From Bacteroidota bacterium (GTDB lineage Bacteria > Bacteroidota > Bacteroidia > AKYH767-A > OLB10), in NCBI GenBank assembly GCA_016709725.1, contig JADJMG010000001.1, positions 868,001-932,000 on the forward strand: DNA of 64,000 nt. Direction: 5' to 3'. A program made the translations under genes and the position numbers. Shown here piece by piece: positions 46,586 to 57,048 of this stretch; position 1 is the first letter of the stretch; each line of letters begins with the position of its first letter. The notes beneath the pieces are model-generated. The model worked only from the letters and a program-made list of their open reading frames with translations, ran no database searches and was not told where the DNA came from.

Positions 46586-46960
46586 TTAAGAATCCAAAGA
46601 ATCTTCAGCAGGAGGAATATCGATTGTTTTAAAAATGGCATCCATCTTATCGGAATAATCGAGGCTATCGTCAATAAAAAACTCAAGTTCTGGAACAATG
46701 CGAGCTTGCTTGCCAATTTTCTTTCCCAAATGAAAACGCACGGTTGCATTATGCTTCTTCAGAGCTTTTAGAATTTCCAATGGCTTTTGAGCTTTAAAAA
46801 CACTAAGGTGCACACGCGCCAAACTCAGATCGGGAGTAATCTTCACATGTGTCACCGTAACGAAATGAGGGCCATACCAATCTTTCCCATCTCGTAAGAA
46901 GAGTTCACCCAATTCTTTCTGAATGAGTTTTGCATATTTAAGCTGGCGTACTGAATCCAT
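46586..46960 (-). CDS. rbfA: 30S ribosome-binding factor A
   Basis: 124 residues, the family's length. RbfA landmarks are MDSVRQLKYAKLIQKELGEL, VTVTHVKITPDLSLARVHLS and VRFHLGKKIGKQARIVPELE, followed by FFIDDSLDYSDKMDAIFKTI. This is a KH-type fold that binds 16S rRNA helix 1 and assists late 30S maturation. It is the first gene of the rbfA, methyltransferase, permease, EamA run. A repeat mosaic lies directly upstream. Confidence 0.95.
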   Translation of the reverse strand: MDSVRQLKYAKLIQKELGELFLRDGKDWYGPHFVTVTHVKITPDLSLARVHLSVFKAQKPLEILKALKKHNATVRFHLGKKIGKQARIVPELEFFIDDSLDYSDKMDAIFKTIDIPPAEDSLDS

Positions 46961-46980
46961 GGGGCAAATTTACGAGATTA

Positions 46981-47280
46981 TTGGATAGGGGAGTTGGTGA
47001 ATTGGTGAGTTGGTGAGTTGGTGAGTTGGCAAATTGTGTGGAGCCCGGGCGACCTGGGGTGGATTGGTGGTCCCGATAGCTATCGGGAGGTGGATTGGTG
47101 TCGCGAGGCTTCGCCCAGAAGTCTGTACGAAGTACTGTACTTCTAGGGTGTCCCGATAACTATCGGGAAGGAGATGCTATCGCACTCCAGTCTCTCCCTC
47201 TCCCTCTCCCATCTTCCCTCTCCGATCTCCGAACTGCCCTCTACCCCACTCCGACTCTCCGAACTCCGACTCTCCGAACT
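46981..47280. repeat. Mosaic of nested repeat elements
   Basis: In order: GTTGGTGA/ATTGGTGA array (46991-47030); GGATTGGTGG split by TCCCGATAGCTATCGGGA (47071-47088) and resuming GGTGGATTGGTG; TCGCGAGGCTTCGC (47101-47114, reverse of the 16-bp palindrome family); AGTACTGTACTTCT; a second 18-bp palindrome TCCCGATAACTATCGGGA (47151-47168); then a pyrimidine-rich tail with CTCCGAACTCCGACTCTCCG words to 47280, the same tail found in the pseudouridine synthase gene. Confidence 0.8.
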
Positions 47281-47321
47281 AAAAAAAGCCTTCCAGTCTT
47301 ATCGACCGAAAGGCTTTTTTT
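47281..47321. terminator. Strong bidirectional rho-independent terminator
   Basis: A 12-bp perfect stem AAAAAAAGCCTT / AAGGCTTTTTTT encloses a 17-base loop. It lies 22 bases after the stop of the 1467-residue protease on the minus strand. Confidence 0.92.
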
Positions 47322-47342
47322 GAAATGAATCGAATTAATAAA

Positions 47343-50300
47343 TTACAACTTCACCATTTTCACGGTACGGCTTCCCTTTTCTGACGTTAAGCGAAGGAGA
47401 TAGATACCTTGTGGCATTTGACGTAAATCGATGATACCACGATAGTTGGTGCCAGCGTTGATTCTTTGAACCATCAATGTACGACCTTCTAGGTCCGTTA
47501 ATATATAAGCTACTTGTTTAGCATCTACGCCATTTAATTCAAGATTAAACAATCCTTCAGAAGGATTTGGATAAACATTTACATCGCCTAATTGATCTGG
47601 TTGATCAATGCCCACAGTGGCATCAATGTTAATATTATCGACATACAGATTATTTCCATAGCCATTAATATTCACAAACTTCACAAGGATATTTGATCCT
47701 AACCAGGTGCTCAGATTGATGGTATCATTTCTCCAGTCGGTAGCTAATGTAGGAACCCAACTGTTCGTATTATCGCCTACGGTAGCAAGGTTAGTTCCAT
47801 CTTTCTGATATCCAGAAGGAATCCAAGTAGTACCACAATCGGTAGAGATATCTACCCGTAATGTATCTGTATAAGTAGCGTCATAACGAGCATAAGAAAC
47901 ATCGAAAGTCAATAATGCTGAAGTAGCACTTGCTAATGATGTTTCGAAAGTTGTTAATCCATCTTCAGCACCTACATTATTGTAAACGAAGTTTTCTACG
48001 AATGAACTCGTAGTAGGCGTTCCAGCTGCACCTGTTATGCCTACGACTTCGGTCCAAGTGTTTGTTCCTCCTGCATCTTCAATCGTCCATCCAGAAGGAG
48101 GAAAGACTCCACTTTGGAATTCTTCGATTACAGGAGTTGAGTAGGCCGGTAAAATATTGATGAATGACGTTTGCGTAACAACACCTCCACCAAAACTATT
48201 CGTTGCCGTAAGTTCAACATCATAAGCACCCACAGCATTAAATACTACATCAGGATTTGCTGAACTGGCCGTCGTTCCATTCACAAAAGTTACGGTAGAT
48301 GGAGTGAAAACCCAAGCCCAACCTGTTGGTGAATTTAAACTTTGATCGGTAAAGGAGAATATTTTGCCCGAACAACCCGTCACTGCATTTGCATTAAACG
48401 CTGGAACAGGAGGAGCAGAAGCATCCAAAACATTGATATCATCCAAAGCTATATCAGAAGTAAAATTATTTCCAGTGATCCCTCTGAATCGAATATTTAT
48501 TATTTCTCCGGTCCATGGCGCTAAATTTACTACTCCTTGCGACCATTGGTTTCCTTGGTTTCCAACAATTGCTGGGATTACATCATTGATCCATCCGCCT
48601 TGAGAGAAAATATCTACATGCAATTCACCCATTGCTGGACCCCACATATGATACCAGTAAGTAAGTTGCGGAGAAGGCGGATTTGTTAAATCGATACAAG
48701 GAGATATCAGATTAGATGATTTTCCAAAACAGTTTGACGCTTCTAAATAAATGTATTTTCCAGCTGCAGTACCGAGGGTATGATCAGTGGTCGGACCTGT
48801 TCCAGTAGAACCCGTAGCTCCTGACCATACACGGAAATCAATATCATCTTGATCTAAATTTGTTTCGTTTAACCAGCCATTCGTAATAGAACAAATAGTT
48901 GCTTCACAATTCGTATTGTTTGAGCAATTAACATCCAATTCGAAATCATTCACAAAAGGTAATGTAGCGGAAGTTCCTCCTACAACATTAATTAACGCTT
49001 GGGCCGAATCATTATAAATATATTGATCTCCGGCAAGAGTTAACCAAACATCCAAAACATAATTACCCGCTAGTGATACATCAATAGTTGTTGCGAAAGA
49101 AAACAATTGGGATGCGCCTGGATTAATAGTCCCGGTAAAAGTTTCTGTTACCGTTGTTGTTCCATCTAAAGAATAATTAACGGGAACATTCGTTAAGGGA
49201 CTCAGTCCCTCATTCGAAATTAACACCGCTACCACGATAGCCGAATTATCATGACAGTCTTGCAACGACCCCGTTGAAGGACTCACTAAAGCAGAAAGGT
49301 TGGCATCGGTAGCTAGTGCACAATTAAATACACCCGGTGCTTTGTAAATGGCATTTGCTCTACGTCCTTTATTTCCTTGAGATGTGTTTGCACTTACACT
49401 AAACCAATTGTCGATCGATGGATTTACTCCATAGAGAACCATTGTATTTGTTGTACTACTTCCTGCAATTTCCATGTACTTACTTCCAAGCACATATCCA
49501 GTATACCCAGCAGCACCGGTCACCGCATTAAAGCTGAGTTGAACCGAATCTGGACAAGCCCAATCTACCACAATACCTGTTGGTAAACCGATAATGGCTA
49601 ATGAAGAATCAGACTCATCACTAAATCCATTACGAGAGATGCGTACTTTAACTTCGCCAGAAACTGAATTAGGAATATTCCAAGTGAACTGTTGTAATGT
49701 TTGAGGAACAGAAGCAGAAATAGTATTCCAGTTCACTCCATTATCTGTTGTATACTCTAATAAATAATTTCCAGTGTTTTTACGTCCATCCCAACGAATT
49801 ACTTCACTTTCTCCGGGTACCAGACCTTCGCCACCATTTGGATAGGTAAGTGTAACGTCGTTTGTTCTAAATTCCCATACTAAATAATAGCGTTGACCTA
49901 ATGACGGTAAGGCGTAACCGTTAATCGTTACGTTGTATACGCCTGCACTTGGTGTAGCAATTGTTACTTGCTCCATATTGTTCAAACTATCAATGCCTCG
50001 AACTGCATTCGCATTTAAGTTCGCCGCGATGGGTGTGGGATCTAAAATCCACGGATTCCAAACTACAGAAGATGGATCTTCAACAGTCATGTTGATATTG
50101 TTCACCAAAGAAGGTGCTGAAGCGGGTGATCCTCCTACATCTGCCCAATACACCATCACTCTCACCTCTTCAACTCCAGCAGGAACTGTGATAGAATGTG
50201 TGTTGCTACTTCCTTGATCAACAGAATCTGTTAAGTAGCGATTATCTTCCAATGTAGTAAGTGCACGGTATGCATTTACGCGGCCCCATCCATAAATAAA

Positions 50301-51746
50301 ATCGGGCCCTGGATTACCAATATCTTCCGCAGTATTTAATAAACAAGCTTTGATTAATGCTGCAGGAGGATTTGCAGCCCCTGTTAATTCTTTATAGGCT
50401 TGAAACATTTGTCCAAAAATTCCAGCAACACCAGGACAAGCTGCGGACGTTCCGCCCCCTACTTGGTAGGTATTGTCTTCATCGGTACTTAACTGATCTT
50501 TACCATTGGCACAGATATCGGGTTTCACACGACCATCCGAAGCAGGGCCACGACTACTTGATGCATCTAACACTTCTAAGGCATCCAAATTACCACAGGC
50601 AACCACATTCTTTCCTTGTTTGTATCCACCAGTAATATTCCCCCAGCTACTGCCAGCACCATAATTACAATTACCACTTCCATTATTTCCACCGGAAAAT
50701 ACAAATTGCAATTGAGGATTATCAAACAGCAACTGATCTCCAAATTGAGTGTCGGAAGTGTATTCATTACAGCCTTGAGAATAGGAAGTAGATGCGATCA
50801 CAATTCCGTGATTATTAAAATTCGCAACGGCATCGATCACTTGAGGATAAGCACCAATATTATATGAATACAAGTCGGCACCACTTGCCATTCCACGAAT
50901 TGTTGGATTTAAATTTCCTGCACCACCCGCAATACCCGTGGTCATGTCGCCATGTGTTTGACCAACACCAGTAGCAAAATTGGTAAGTCGACCCGCGAAA
51001 TCAATATGTGGTCCAACAAAACCATCATCAGCAACAGCAATACTCACTCCCTTTCCATCATAATGACGACCAGTAGCATAATCGCTATTGATAACATTCG
51101 AGCGATGTAAACTTCTTCCTCTCGTATCTTCTTTTTCACCTGGCGCTGCAATTGTATTAATGTAAAACACCCAAGGTTGCGCTGCTAAATTCATCATTGA
51201 AAAATCACTTACACGTAAGGTGATGGTTCTGTTTTTTGGTTCTTGTGAAAGCAGTTTTCCATGTTCTAAAGCGGATGTTAATGCCGCAGCATGTGAAATG
51301 TTTCCTTGATACTGAATATTTAAATCCACGGTACCACGCTCATTAATTGCCCAGGCCTGGAAACCTCCAATAATGTTGCGACTAATTTTTTGTGCAGCAC
51401 TTTGTTTTAAAACAGCACGAACATTAAATCCACTCAACAGTGACTTATTAAATCCAAGTGGGATCGCCACCATAAAAGTATTTTTGGGAACGTAATCCAT
51501 AATCACTAATCCGTTCTGACGCAAAGCATTTTGTTCTGCCATTCCAGGTAAGGAATTAAATTGCAAGAAGCGGTAATAATAAACATTGAAAACATCCGAA
51601 GGGGAAGCTTCAGAAATGAATTCTGAAAGATTAGAAGCTGGTTGTACCGTTCCACTTTGCAAATAAATGCTGGTGTTTTGTTGTGCGATTGTGTTAACGG
51701 AACAGAACATTCCGATAGCGAGCAACCCGATGTAAATACGATTCAT
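47343..51746 (-). CDS. Giant secreted subtilisin-like (S8) protease with T9SS sorting domain
   Basis: 1467 residues, intact. The signal peptide ends TIAQ|Q. Residues 25-200 look like a propeptide region. The S8 domain has Asp240 (SIAVADDGF), His265 (THGDMTTGI), oxyanion Asn354 (SGGNNGSG) and Ser434 (GGGTSAACPG), a full catalytic set. Then come a P/homoB-like domain (about 520-640), an Ig/fibronectin-like part, a MAM/jelly-roll-type region (about 960-1110), a PKD domain (FSFTDQSLNSPTGWAWVFTP), another jelly roll, and a T9SS type A tail (VNVYPNPSEGLFNLEL ... VKMVKL). An extracellular protease. The N-terminal 940 residues are paralogous to the gene at 52015. Confidence 0.92.
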   Translation of the reverse strand: MNRIYIGLLAIGMFCSVNTIAQQNTSIYLQSGTVQPASNLSEFISEASPSDVFNVYYYRFLQFNSLPGMAEQNALRQNGLVIMDYVPKNTFMVAIPLGFNKSLLSGFNVRAVLKQSAAQKISRNIIGGFQAWAINERGTVDLNIQYQGNISHAAALTSALEHGKLLSQEPKNRTITLRVSDFSMMNLAAQPWVFYINTIAAPGEKEDTRGRSLHRSNVINSDYATGRHYDGKGVSIAVADDGFVGPHIDFAGRLTNFATGVGQTHGDMTTGIAGGAGNLNPTIRGMASGADLYSYNIGAYPQVIDAVANFNNHGIVIASTSYSQGCNEYTSDTQFGDQLLFDNPQLQFVFSGGNNGSGNCNYGAGSSWGNITGGYKQGKNVVACGNLDALEVLDASSSRGPASDGRVKPDICANGKDQLSTDEDNTYQVGGGTSAACPGVAGIFGQMFQAYKELTGAANPPAALIKACLLNTAEDIGNPGPDFIYGWGRVNAYRALTTLEDNRYLTDSVDQGSSNTHSITVPAGVEEVRVMVYWADVGGSPASAPSLVNNINMTVEDPSSVVWNPWILDPTPIAANLNANAVRGIDSLNNMEQVTIATPSAGVYNVTINGYALPSLGQRYYLVWEFRTNDVTLTYPNGGEGLVPGESEVIRWDGRKNTGNYLLEYTTDNGVNWNTISASVPQTLQQFTWNIPNSVSGEVKVRISRNGFSDESDSSLAIIGLPTGIVVDWACPDSVQLSFNAVTGAAGYTGYVLGSKYMEIAGSSTTNTMVLYGVNPSIDNWFSVSANTSQGNKGRRANAIYKAPGVFNCALATDANLSALVSPSTGSLQDCHDNSAIVVAVLISNEGLSPLTNVPVNYSLDGTTTVTETFTGTINPGASQLFSFATTIDVSLAGNYVLDVWLTLAGDQYIYNDSAQALINVVGGTSATLPFVNDFELDVNCSNNTNCEATICSITNGWLNETNLDQDDIDFRVWSGATGSTGTGPTTDHTLGTAAGKYIYLEASNCFGKSSNLISPCIDLTNPPSPQLTYWYHMWGPAMGELHVDIFSQGGWINDVIPAIVGNQGNQWSQGVVNLAPWTGEIINIRFRGITGNNFTSDIALDDINVLDASAPPVPAFNANAVTGCSGKIFSFTDQSLNSPTGWAWVFTPSTVTFVNGTTASSANPDVVFNAVGAYDVELTATNSFGGGVVTQTSFINILPAYSTPVIEEFQSGVFPPSGWTIEDAGGTNTWTEVVGITGAAGTPTTSSFVENFVYNNVGAEDGLTTFETSLASATSALLTFDVSYARYDATYTDTLRVDISTDCGTTWIPSGYQKDGTNLATVGDNTNSWVPTLATDWRNDTINLSTWLGSNILVKFVNINGYGNNLYVDNINIDATVGIDQPDQLGDVNVYPNPSEGLFNLELNGVDAKQVAYILTDLEGRTLMVQRINAGTNYRGIIDLRQMPQGIYLLRLTSEKGSRTVKMVKL

Positions 51747-51961
51747 AAGTATGATTGATTTGGTTTTGTTGATGAATATAATGAATACAAGGGACTTTTA
51801 TAAATTGACAAAGGGTTTCCCCTGTCTATCTGCAAAATATTCCTTTGTGACCATACGAAAGTAAAAAGAATATTCCATTCTCTTTAACAAAGATTTTCCT
51901 GTTCAGAATTTATTGCTTTAAAATACTATCAAATCTTTGAACAGCGCCTTTTCTAAGGCAC

Positions 51962-52001
51962 AAAAAACACGATCCCTTGTCCTAAATGAAGACAAGGGAT
52001 C
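51962..52001 (-). terminator. Rho-independent terminator of the second protease gene
   Basis: The stem GATCCCTTGTC / GACAAGGGATC (11 bp, perfect, 9-base loop) is followed on the minus strand by GTGTTTTTTG. It begins 14 bases after the stop at 52015. Confidence 0.88.
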
Positions 52002-52014
52002 AAAGACTTTTTAT

Positions 52015-55000
52015 CTATGGGTGAATAGAACCAACAAAAGCACCGATATTATTATCCATAATTGCCTGATCAGTAATATCTACCGAACCATCTCCGGTAA
52101 GATCGCTTACCTCGTATCCGGAAGAAAAATTAAAAATTGCATTGTTTAAAGTGGATTGATCGGTAATATCAACGGTTTCATCCTTTGGAGCAAGATCACC
52201 ACTATAGAAACCATAAACCCCTGGCAACAGCATTTTCAGATTAGATCCATATGCTTGAGATGCTGCGGTCGTGAAATTATAATTGGTAACCACGGAGAAA
52301 GGAATTGGGGCTGCACTCCATGTAGAAACTATATTTCGATGCAACACTTCGATGAAATAATTGTTTCCAATGACACTTGAGGGGAAGGGTATAGAAACAA
52401 CACCATTGGTTCCAACCACGGCTTTTGCTGAGGCGAAAACAGCATATGGACTGCCTGAATTTCGAAGTTGAACTTGTAAAGTATCCGTTTGCGAGGAAGG
52501 GGCCGATATGCCTGAATTAAACAACGCCGGCACCATACCTCCACTCCCATTATGAAATCCTTCAATGAGGCATGTCATGTTCAAGGTGGAAACAGTATTC
52601 ACGCCAAAACTGATGTTATCGATAAACAAACTATTTCCATAGCCATTAATATTTACAAATCGAACCATGACGTTTGTACCTGCCCATGCGCTTAAGTCCA
52701 CCGTATCTTTTCTCCATTGACTCGCTAACGTTGGTGTAAATACACTAGTTACTGTGCCTGCTGTAGCTAGCACTAAATCACTTTTTAAATATCCAGAAGG
52801 GGCCCATGTTGCTCCGCAATCCGTAGACACATCTACTCTAAGTCCATCAAAATAAGTGGTACTGTACCTTGCGTAAGAAACATCGAAAGTGAGAAGTGGA
52901 CTTCCTCCACTTGTATAAGAAATTACGTAAGATGATATCATGTCCTCTGCACCCGGTGCATTATAAGAATAGTTGTTGATATACGCAGCGGCAGTAGTGG
53001 CTCCGGTAGCGCCTACAATTCCGGTTCTTCTTTCCCAAGTGTAGGATGCATCTGCATTGTTAATAGCCCACGCTGCAGGTGGAAATGTTGCCAGCTCAAA
53101 ATTCTGTGTGATAGGAGGCGTGCTGTTTGCAAATACGGTTGTGGAAACAAGCGCAGAATCATTATATAAATTTAATTCTCCGGGGTATGCTACCCATGTT
53201 CGAAGGGTATACGTTCCGGATGCTGACATATTCAATGTTGATGGAAAAGTAAAAGAGATTGTACTGGTAGGATTTAATGTTCCCGGAATGGTTTGCATGA
53301 CAGCCGGACCATTATTAAAAGAATAATAAACCGGAATATTGGTCAAAGGATTTTGTCCGAAATTTTCTACCGTTACTGTCACAGGAACGGCCGCGTTATT
53401 TTGACATCCAAATACATTGCCTTGAATAGGACTTGTTACCGCAGCCAATCTAGCATCAATGGCTAGCGGACAATTTGTTATTCCTGGTGCCTTGTTAATG
53501 GCATACGCTCTTCTTCCTTTATTTCCATCGATGGTATTTGCGCAAACACTAAACCAATAACTCGTTAAAGAATTTACGCCTTGTACCGTAAATCCGTTGG
53601 TGGTTGATGTACCGATTGGCTCCATGTATTTATTTCCCAACTTGTAGATGGTATATCCTGCTGCACTCGTTACTGCATTCCAACTAAGACGCAAACTATC
53701 AGGACATGCCCATGCTACTGCCAGACCGGTTGGGACACCAATGATGGCAAAGGATGAATCACTCATATCATTAAATCCATTTCTAGAGACACGCACCTTA
53801 GCTCTTCCTGTAATGGTAGAGGGTACCAACCATGAATATTGTTGAACATTTTGTGCAACTGCAGCGGAAATGGTTGTCCAGCTCGTTCCATTATTGGTAG
53901 TATACTCTAACAAATACGTTCCTAAATTTCGTTGTCCATCCCAACGAATTACTTCCGTTTCTCCAGGAACAAAACCCTCTCCACCGTTTGGATAGGTGAG
54001 TGTTAATGCTTCCGATCTGAATTCCCAAACTAAATAATAGCGTTGACCAATTGACGGTATGGCGTAACCGTTAATGGTCACTGTGTAGGTTCCCGCTGCA
54101 GGATTTTCGAGTGTAACCTGCTCCATATTATTTAAACTATCCACACCTCGCACTGCAGGAGTGTTTAAGTTAGCAGCAATGGGAGTAGGGTCGAGGATCC
54201 AAGGATTCCATTGCGTGGTAGAGGGATCGGTTACTTTCATATTTAAATTATTCACAAGCGCAGGAGCTGCTGCCGGCGATCCACCCACATCCGACCAATA
54301 CACCATCACTCTTACTTGCTTTGTTCCTGCGGGAATAATTATGTTATGCGTTTTATTTTGACCTTGTAAGATGCTATCCGTTAAATATCTATTTTCTTCG
54401 AGTGTACGCAATGCCCTTAATGCATTTATTCTGCCCCATCCATAAATAAAATCGGGACCTGCATTTCCAATATCTTCTGCGGTATTTAATAAAGATGCTT
54501 TTATCAATGCTGCTGGAGGATTTGAAACACTATTTAAACTTTTATAAGCATGATACAACTGGGCAATCACCCCTGCAACACCAGGAGATGCTGCGGATGT
54601 TCCTCCTCCTACTTGATACGTATTGTTTTCATTCGTGCTCAATTGATTTCTTCCGTTTGCGCAAATATCGGGTTTGATGCGCCCATCGGCAGAAGGTCCG
54701 CGACTACTTGTAGCGTCCAACACTTCCAACTCATCTAAATTTCCACAAGCAATAACATTTTTCCCTTGCTTATAACCTCCGGTAATGTTTCCCCAGGCGG
54801 TACCGGCTCCATAACCACAATTCGTACTTCCGCTATTTCCTCCTGAAAAAACAAATTGAAGCTGTGGATTATTATACAATAAATTATCGCCAAACTGTGT
54901 GTCTGATGTGTACTCATTACAACCTTGCGAATACGATGTGGAGGCAATTACAATTCCGTAATTGGTGTAATTAGAAACGGCATTTAACACTTGGGGATAA

Positions 55001-55914
55001 GCACCAATGTTAAAAGTATAGAGGTACGCTCCAGTTGCCATTCCGCGAATCACTGGATTCAAATTACCAGCACCCACACAAATTCCGCTGGTCATATCGC
55101 CATGCGATTGTCCAGTTCCTGTAGCAAAATTCGTCATGCGGCCCGTAAAATCAATATGCGGTCCTACTAATCCGTCATCAGCAATGGCTACTGTAACGCC
55201 TGTTCCATCGTAACGTCGTCCGGTTACAAAATCACTGTTTATAGTATTGGAACGATGTAACGATCTTCCTTTCGTGTCTTCGGGTAGAGAAGGGGCAGCA
55301 ATGGTATTAATGTAAAACACCCAAGGTTGTGCGGCCAATGTTTTTAATGCAAATTCACTTACACGAACTGAAATGATGCGATTCTCAGGATTCGAAACCA
55401 AAATTCGTCCGTGCTTCTCAGCTTCGAAAAGCGCCATGGCTAACGTCAAGTTTCCTTGATATTGAATATTCAAATCCACCATTCCTTTTTCATTCATGGC
55501 CCAATCTTGAAATCCACCAATAATGTTTTTGCTAATTTTTTGAACTTCGGTTTGCGCAAATACTGCATGCACATTCGTGTTTTTTAATAGTGCCCTATTA
55601 AAACTAACGGGGATGGCGGTCATGAAAGTATTATTCGGAATATAATCCATCAACACCAATCCATAAGATTTCAACCTTTCGCGCTCTGCTGGGGTGGGCA
55701 ATGCTTTAAACTGAATAAATCGATAATAATATCCGTTCATTTCATTCTTTGGTGGAGATGAATGAATAAAATCACTTGTGTTTTCAGCGATGTTCACAAC
55801 ACCACTTTGAAAATAGGCCTTTAATGAGTTTTGTGCAGAGAGTGATGTGATGCAACACAAAACAGCGACTCCTGTAGCTATTACTAATTTCAAGGAAGAT
55901 TTCATGTAATTCAT
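52015..55914 (-). CDS. Giant secreted subtilisin-like (S8) protease ending in dockerin-like repeats
   Basis: 1299 residues; the signal peptide ends SLSAQ|N. The catalytic set is Asp246 (TVAIADDGL), His271 (SHGDMTSGI), the SGGNSGS oxyanion region and Ser440 (GGGTSAASPG). Domain order follows the neighbour up to the Ig-like part, then one jelly-roll region (TWERRTGIVGATGATTAAAY). The end differs: instead of a type A sorting domain it has two calcium-loop/dockerin-like units, DETVDITDQSTLNN and GDGSVDITDQAIMDNN, close to the last residue. Export may use signal peptide alone or a different T9SS signal. A tandem duplicate of the gene at 47343 with a separate terminator. Confidence 0.9.
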   Translation of the reverse strand: MNYMKSSLKLVIATGVAVLCCITSLSAQNSLKAYFQSGVVNIAENTSDFIHSSPPKNEMNGYYYRFIQFKALPTPAERERLKSYGLVLMDYIPNNTFMTAIPVSFNRALLKNTNVHAVFAQTEVQKISKNIIGGFQDWAMNEKGMVDLNIQYQGNLTLAMALFEAEKHGRILVSNPENRIISVRVSEFALKTLAAQPWVFYINTIAAPSLPEDTKGRSLHRSNTINSDFVTGRRYDGTGVTVAIADDGLVGPHIDFTGRMTNFATGTGQSHGDMTSGICVGAGNLNPVIRGMATGAYLYTFNIGAYPQVLNAVSNYTNYGIVIASTSYSQGCNEYTSDTQFGDNLLYNNPQLQFVFSGGNSGSTNCGYGAGTAWGNITGGYKQGKNVIACGNLDELEVLDATSSRGPSADGRIKPDICANGRNQLSTNENNTYQVGGGTSAASPGVAGVIAQLYHAYKSLNSVSNPPAALIKASLLNTAEDIGNAGPDFIYGWGRINALRALRTLEENRYLTDSILQGQNKTHNIIIPAGTKQVRVMVYWSDVGGSPAAAPALVNNLNMKVTDPSTTQWNPWILDPTPIAANLNTPAVRGVDSLNNMEQVTLENPAAGTYTVTINGYAIPSIGQRYYLVWEFRSEALTLTYPNGGEGFVPGETEVIRWDGQRNLGTYLLEYTTNNGTSWTTISAAVAQNVQQYSWLVPSTITGRAKVRVSRNGFNDMSDSSFAIIGVPTGLAVAWACPDSLRLSWNAVTSAAGYTIYKLGNKYMEPIGTSTTNGFTVQGVNSLTSYWFSVCANTIDGNKGRRAYAINKAPGITNCPLAIDARLAAVTSPIQGNVFGCQNNAAVPVTVTVENFGQNPLTNIPVYYSFNNGPAVMQTIPGTLNPTSTISFTFPSTLNMSASGTYTLRTWVAYPGELNLYNDSALVSTTVFANSTPPITQNFELATFPPAAWAINNADASYTWERRTGIVGATGATTAAAYINNYSYNAPGAEDMISSYVISYTSGGSPLLTFDVSYARYSTTYFDGLRVDVSTDCGATWAPSGYLKSDLVLATAGTVTSVFTPTLASQWRKDTVDLSAWAGTNVMVRFVNINGYGNSLFIDNISFGVNTVSTLNMTCLIEGFHNGSGGMVPALFNSGISAPSSQTDTLQVQLRNSGSPYAVFASAKAVVGTNGVVSIPFPSSVIGNNYFIEVLHRNIVSTWSAAPIPFSVVTNYNFTTAASQAYGSNLKMLLPGVYGFYSGDLAPKDETVDITDQSTLNNAIFNFSSGYEVSDLTGDGSVDITDQAIMDNNIGAFVGSIHP

Positions 55915-56141
55915 ACTAATTTATTTTGATGGGAGGATAAGAGAAAAACGAATCTCTTGCAACAAGCAGAGGGCGATTTCAAGAATAACGAATTTACAAC
56001 ATTCAATTTTCATTTGCAAGACCTAGGAAGGAGTTACCCCTGTTCAATACTAAACCTTTAAAAATCAATGCATGACTCGTTACTGCATACCCTCCGTTAC
56101 TTTTATTACAATTAATCTACCACCTTTGCAATCTATAAAAT

Positions 56142-56801
56142 ATGCTTACTCTCGTCCCCACACCTGTAGGAAATTTGCAAGATATTACCTTGCGTGCACT
56201 CGATGTATTGAAAAATGCGGACATCATATTAGCTGAAGACACTCGAACCCGCAAGGTTTTACTCAACCATTTTGGAATTGATAAACGTGTTTTATCACAC
56301 CATCAGCACAACGAACACGCCGCTCTTTCAGAGTTAATTCGTTTTATGAAAGAGGGTCAAAAAATTGCGATGGTGAGCGATGCAGGAACACCGGGGATTA
56401 GCGATCCCGGATTTTTATTAGTACGAGAATGCATTAAAGAAGAAATTCCAGTTTTGTGCTTGCCGGGTGCTACGGCTTTTGTTCCTGCATTAGTCATGAG
56501 CGGATTGCCTTGTGATCGATTTGTTTTCGAAGGATTTCTTCCTCAGAAAAAAGGTAGGCAAACGCGATTGCTCGCATTAAAAGAAGAAACCAGAACGATG
56601 ATTTTTTACGAAAGTCCATTTCGATTAATCAAACTCATCGACGAATGCATTCTCCATTTTGGTGAAGAGCGTATGGCATCGGTCTCCCGCGAAATTTCGA
56701 AGATGTTTGAAGAGACGAAACGAGGAACACTGTTGTCGCTAAAAAATTATTTTGAAGCGAAAGGTGTGAAGGGTGAGATTGTGATGGTGGTGGAGGGATG
56801 A
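56142..56801 (+). CDS. rsmI: 16S rRNA (cytidine1402-2'-O)-methyltransferase
   Basis: 219 residues. The tetrapyrrole-methylase fold of RsmI is clear: LVPTPVGNLQDITLRALDVL at the N-terminus, DIILAEDTRTRKVLLNHFGI, KIAMVSDAGTPGISDPGFLL, CLPGATAFVPALVMSGLPCD and the FEGFLPQKKGRQ loop. It methylates the ribose of C1402 in 16S rRNA. Slightly shorter at the C-terminus than E. coli RsmI, as usual in Bacteroidota. It is free-standing, downstream of the divergent protease gene. Confidence 0.96.
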   Translation: MLTLVPTPVGNLQDITLRALDVLKNADIILAEDTRTRKVLLNHFGIDKRVLSHHQHNEHAALSELIRFMKEGQKIAMVSDAGTPGISDPGFLLVRECIKEEIPVLCLPGATAFVPALVMSGLPCDRFVFEGFLPQKKGRQTRLLALKEETRTMIFYESPFRLIKLIDECILHFGEERMASVSREISKMFEETKRGTLLSLKNYFEAKGVKGEIVMVVEG

Positions 56802-57048
56802 AGTAAATTCAGAATTATGAATTCAGAATTATTTATAAATTCAACATTAATCGATTAATCCTTGCCCTCTAACAGTATACTTAGATTTTATGGTGGGTTG
56901 CAGGGGTTTATTAGATCCACTTTCTTTGGTTTCTTTTATAAGATAAAAGACTTGTTTCGCGGGCTTTTCTATAATTAATTTGATAAATAAAACGCAAATT
57001 TCTTATCTACATTAAATTTCAGTACTTTCATCCCCACAATCATTCACG

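Noticed and set aside
52015..52200. Dockerin-like end taken as evidence of a cellulosome
   Set aside because: No cohesin or scaffoldin is visible. Such calcium-loop repeats occur at the ends of many Bacteroidota secreted proteins without cellulosomes.
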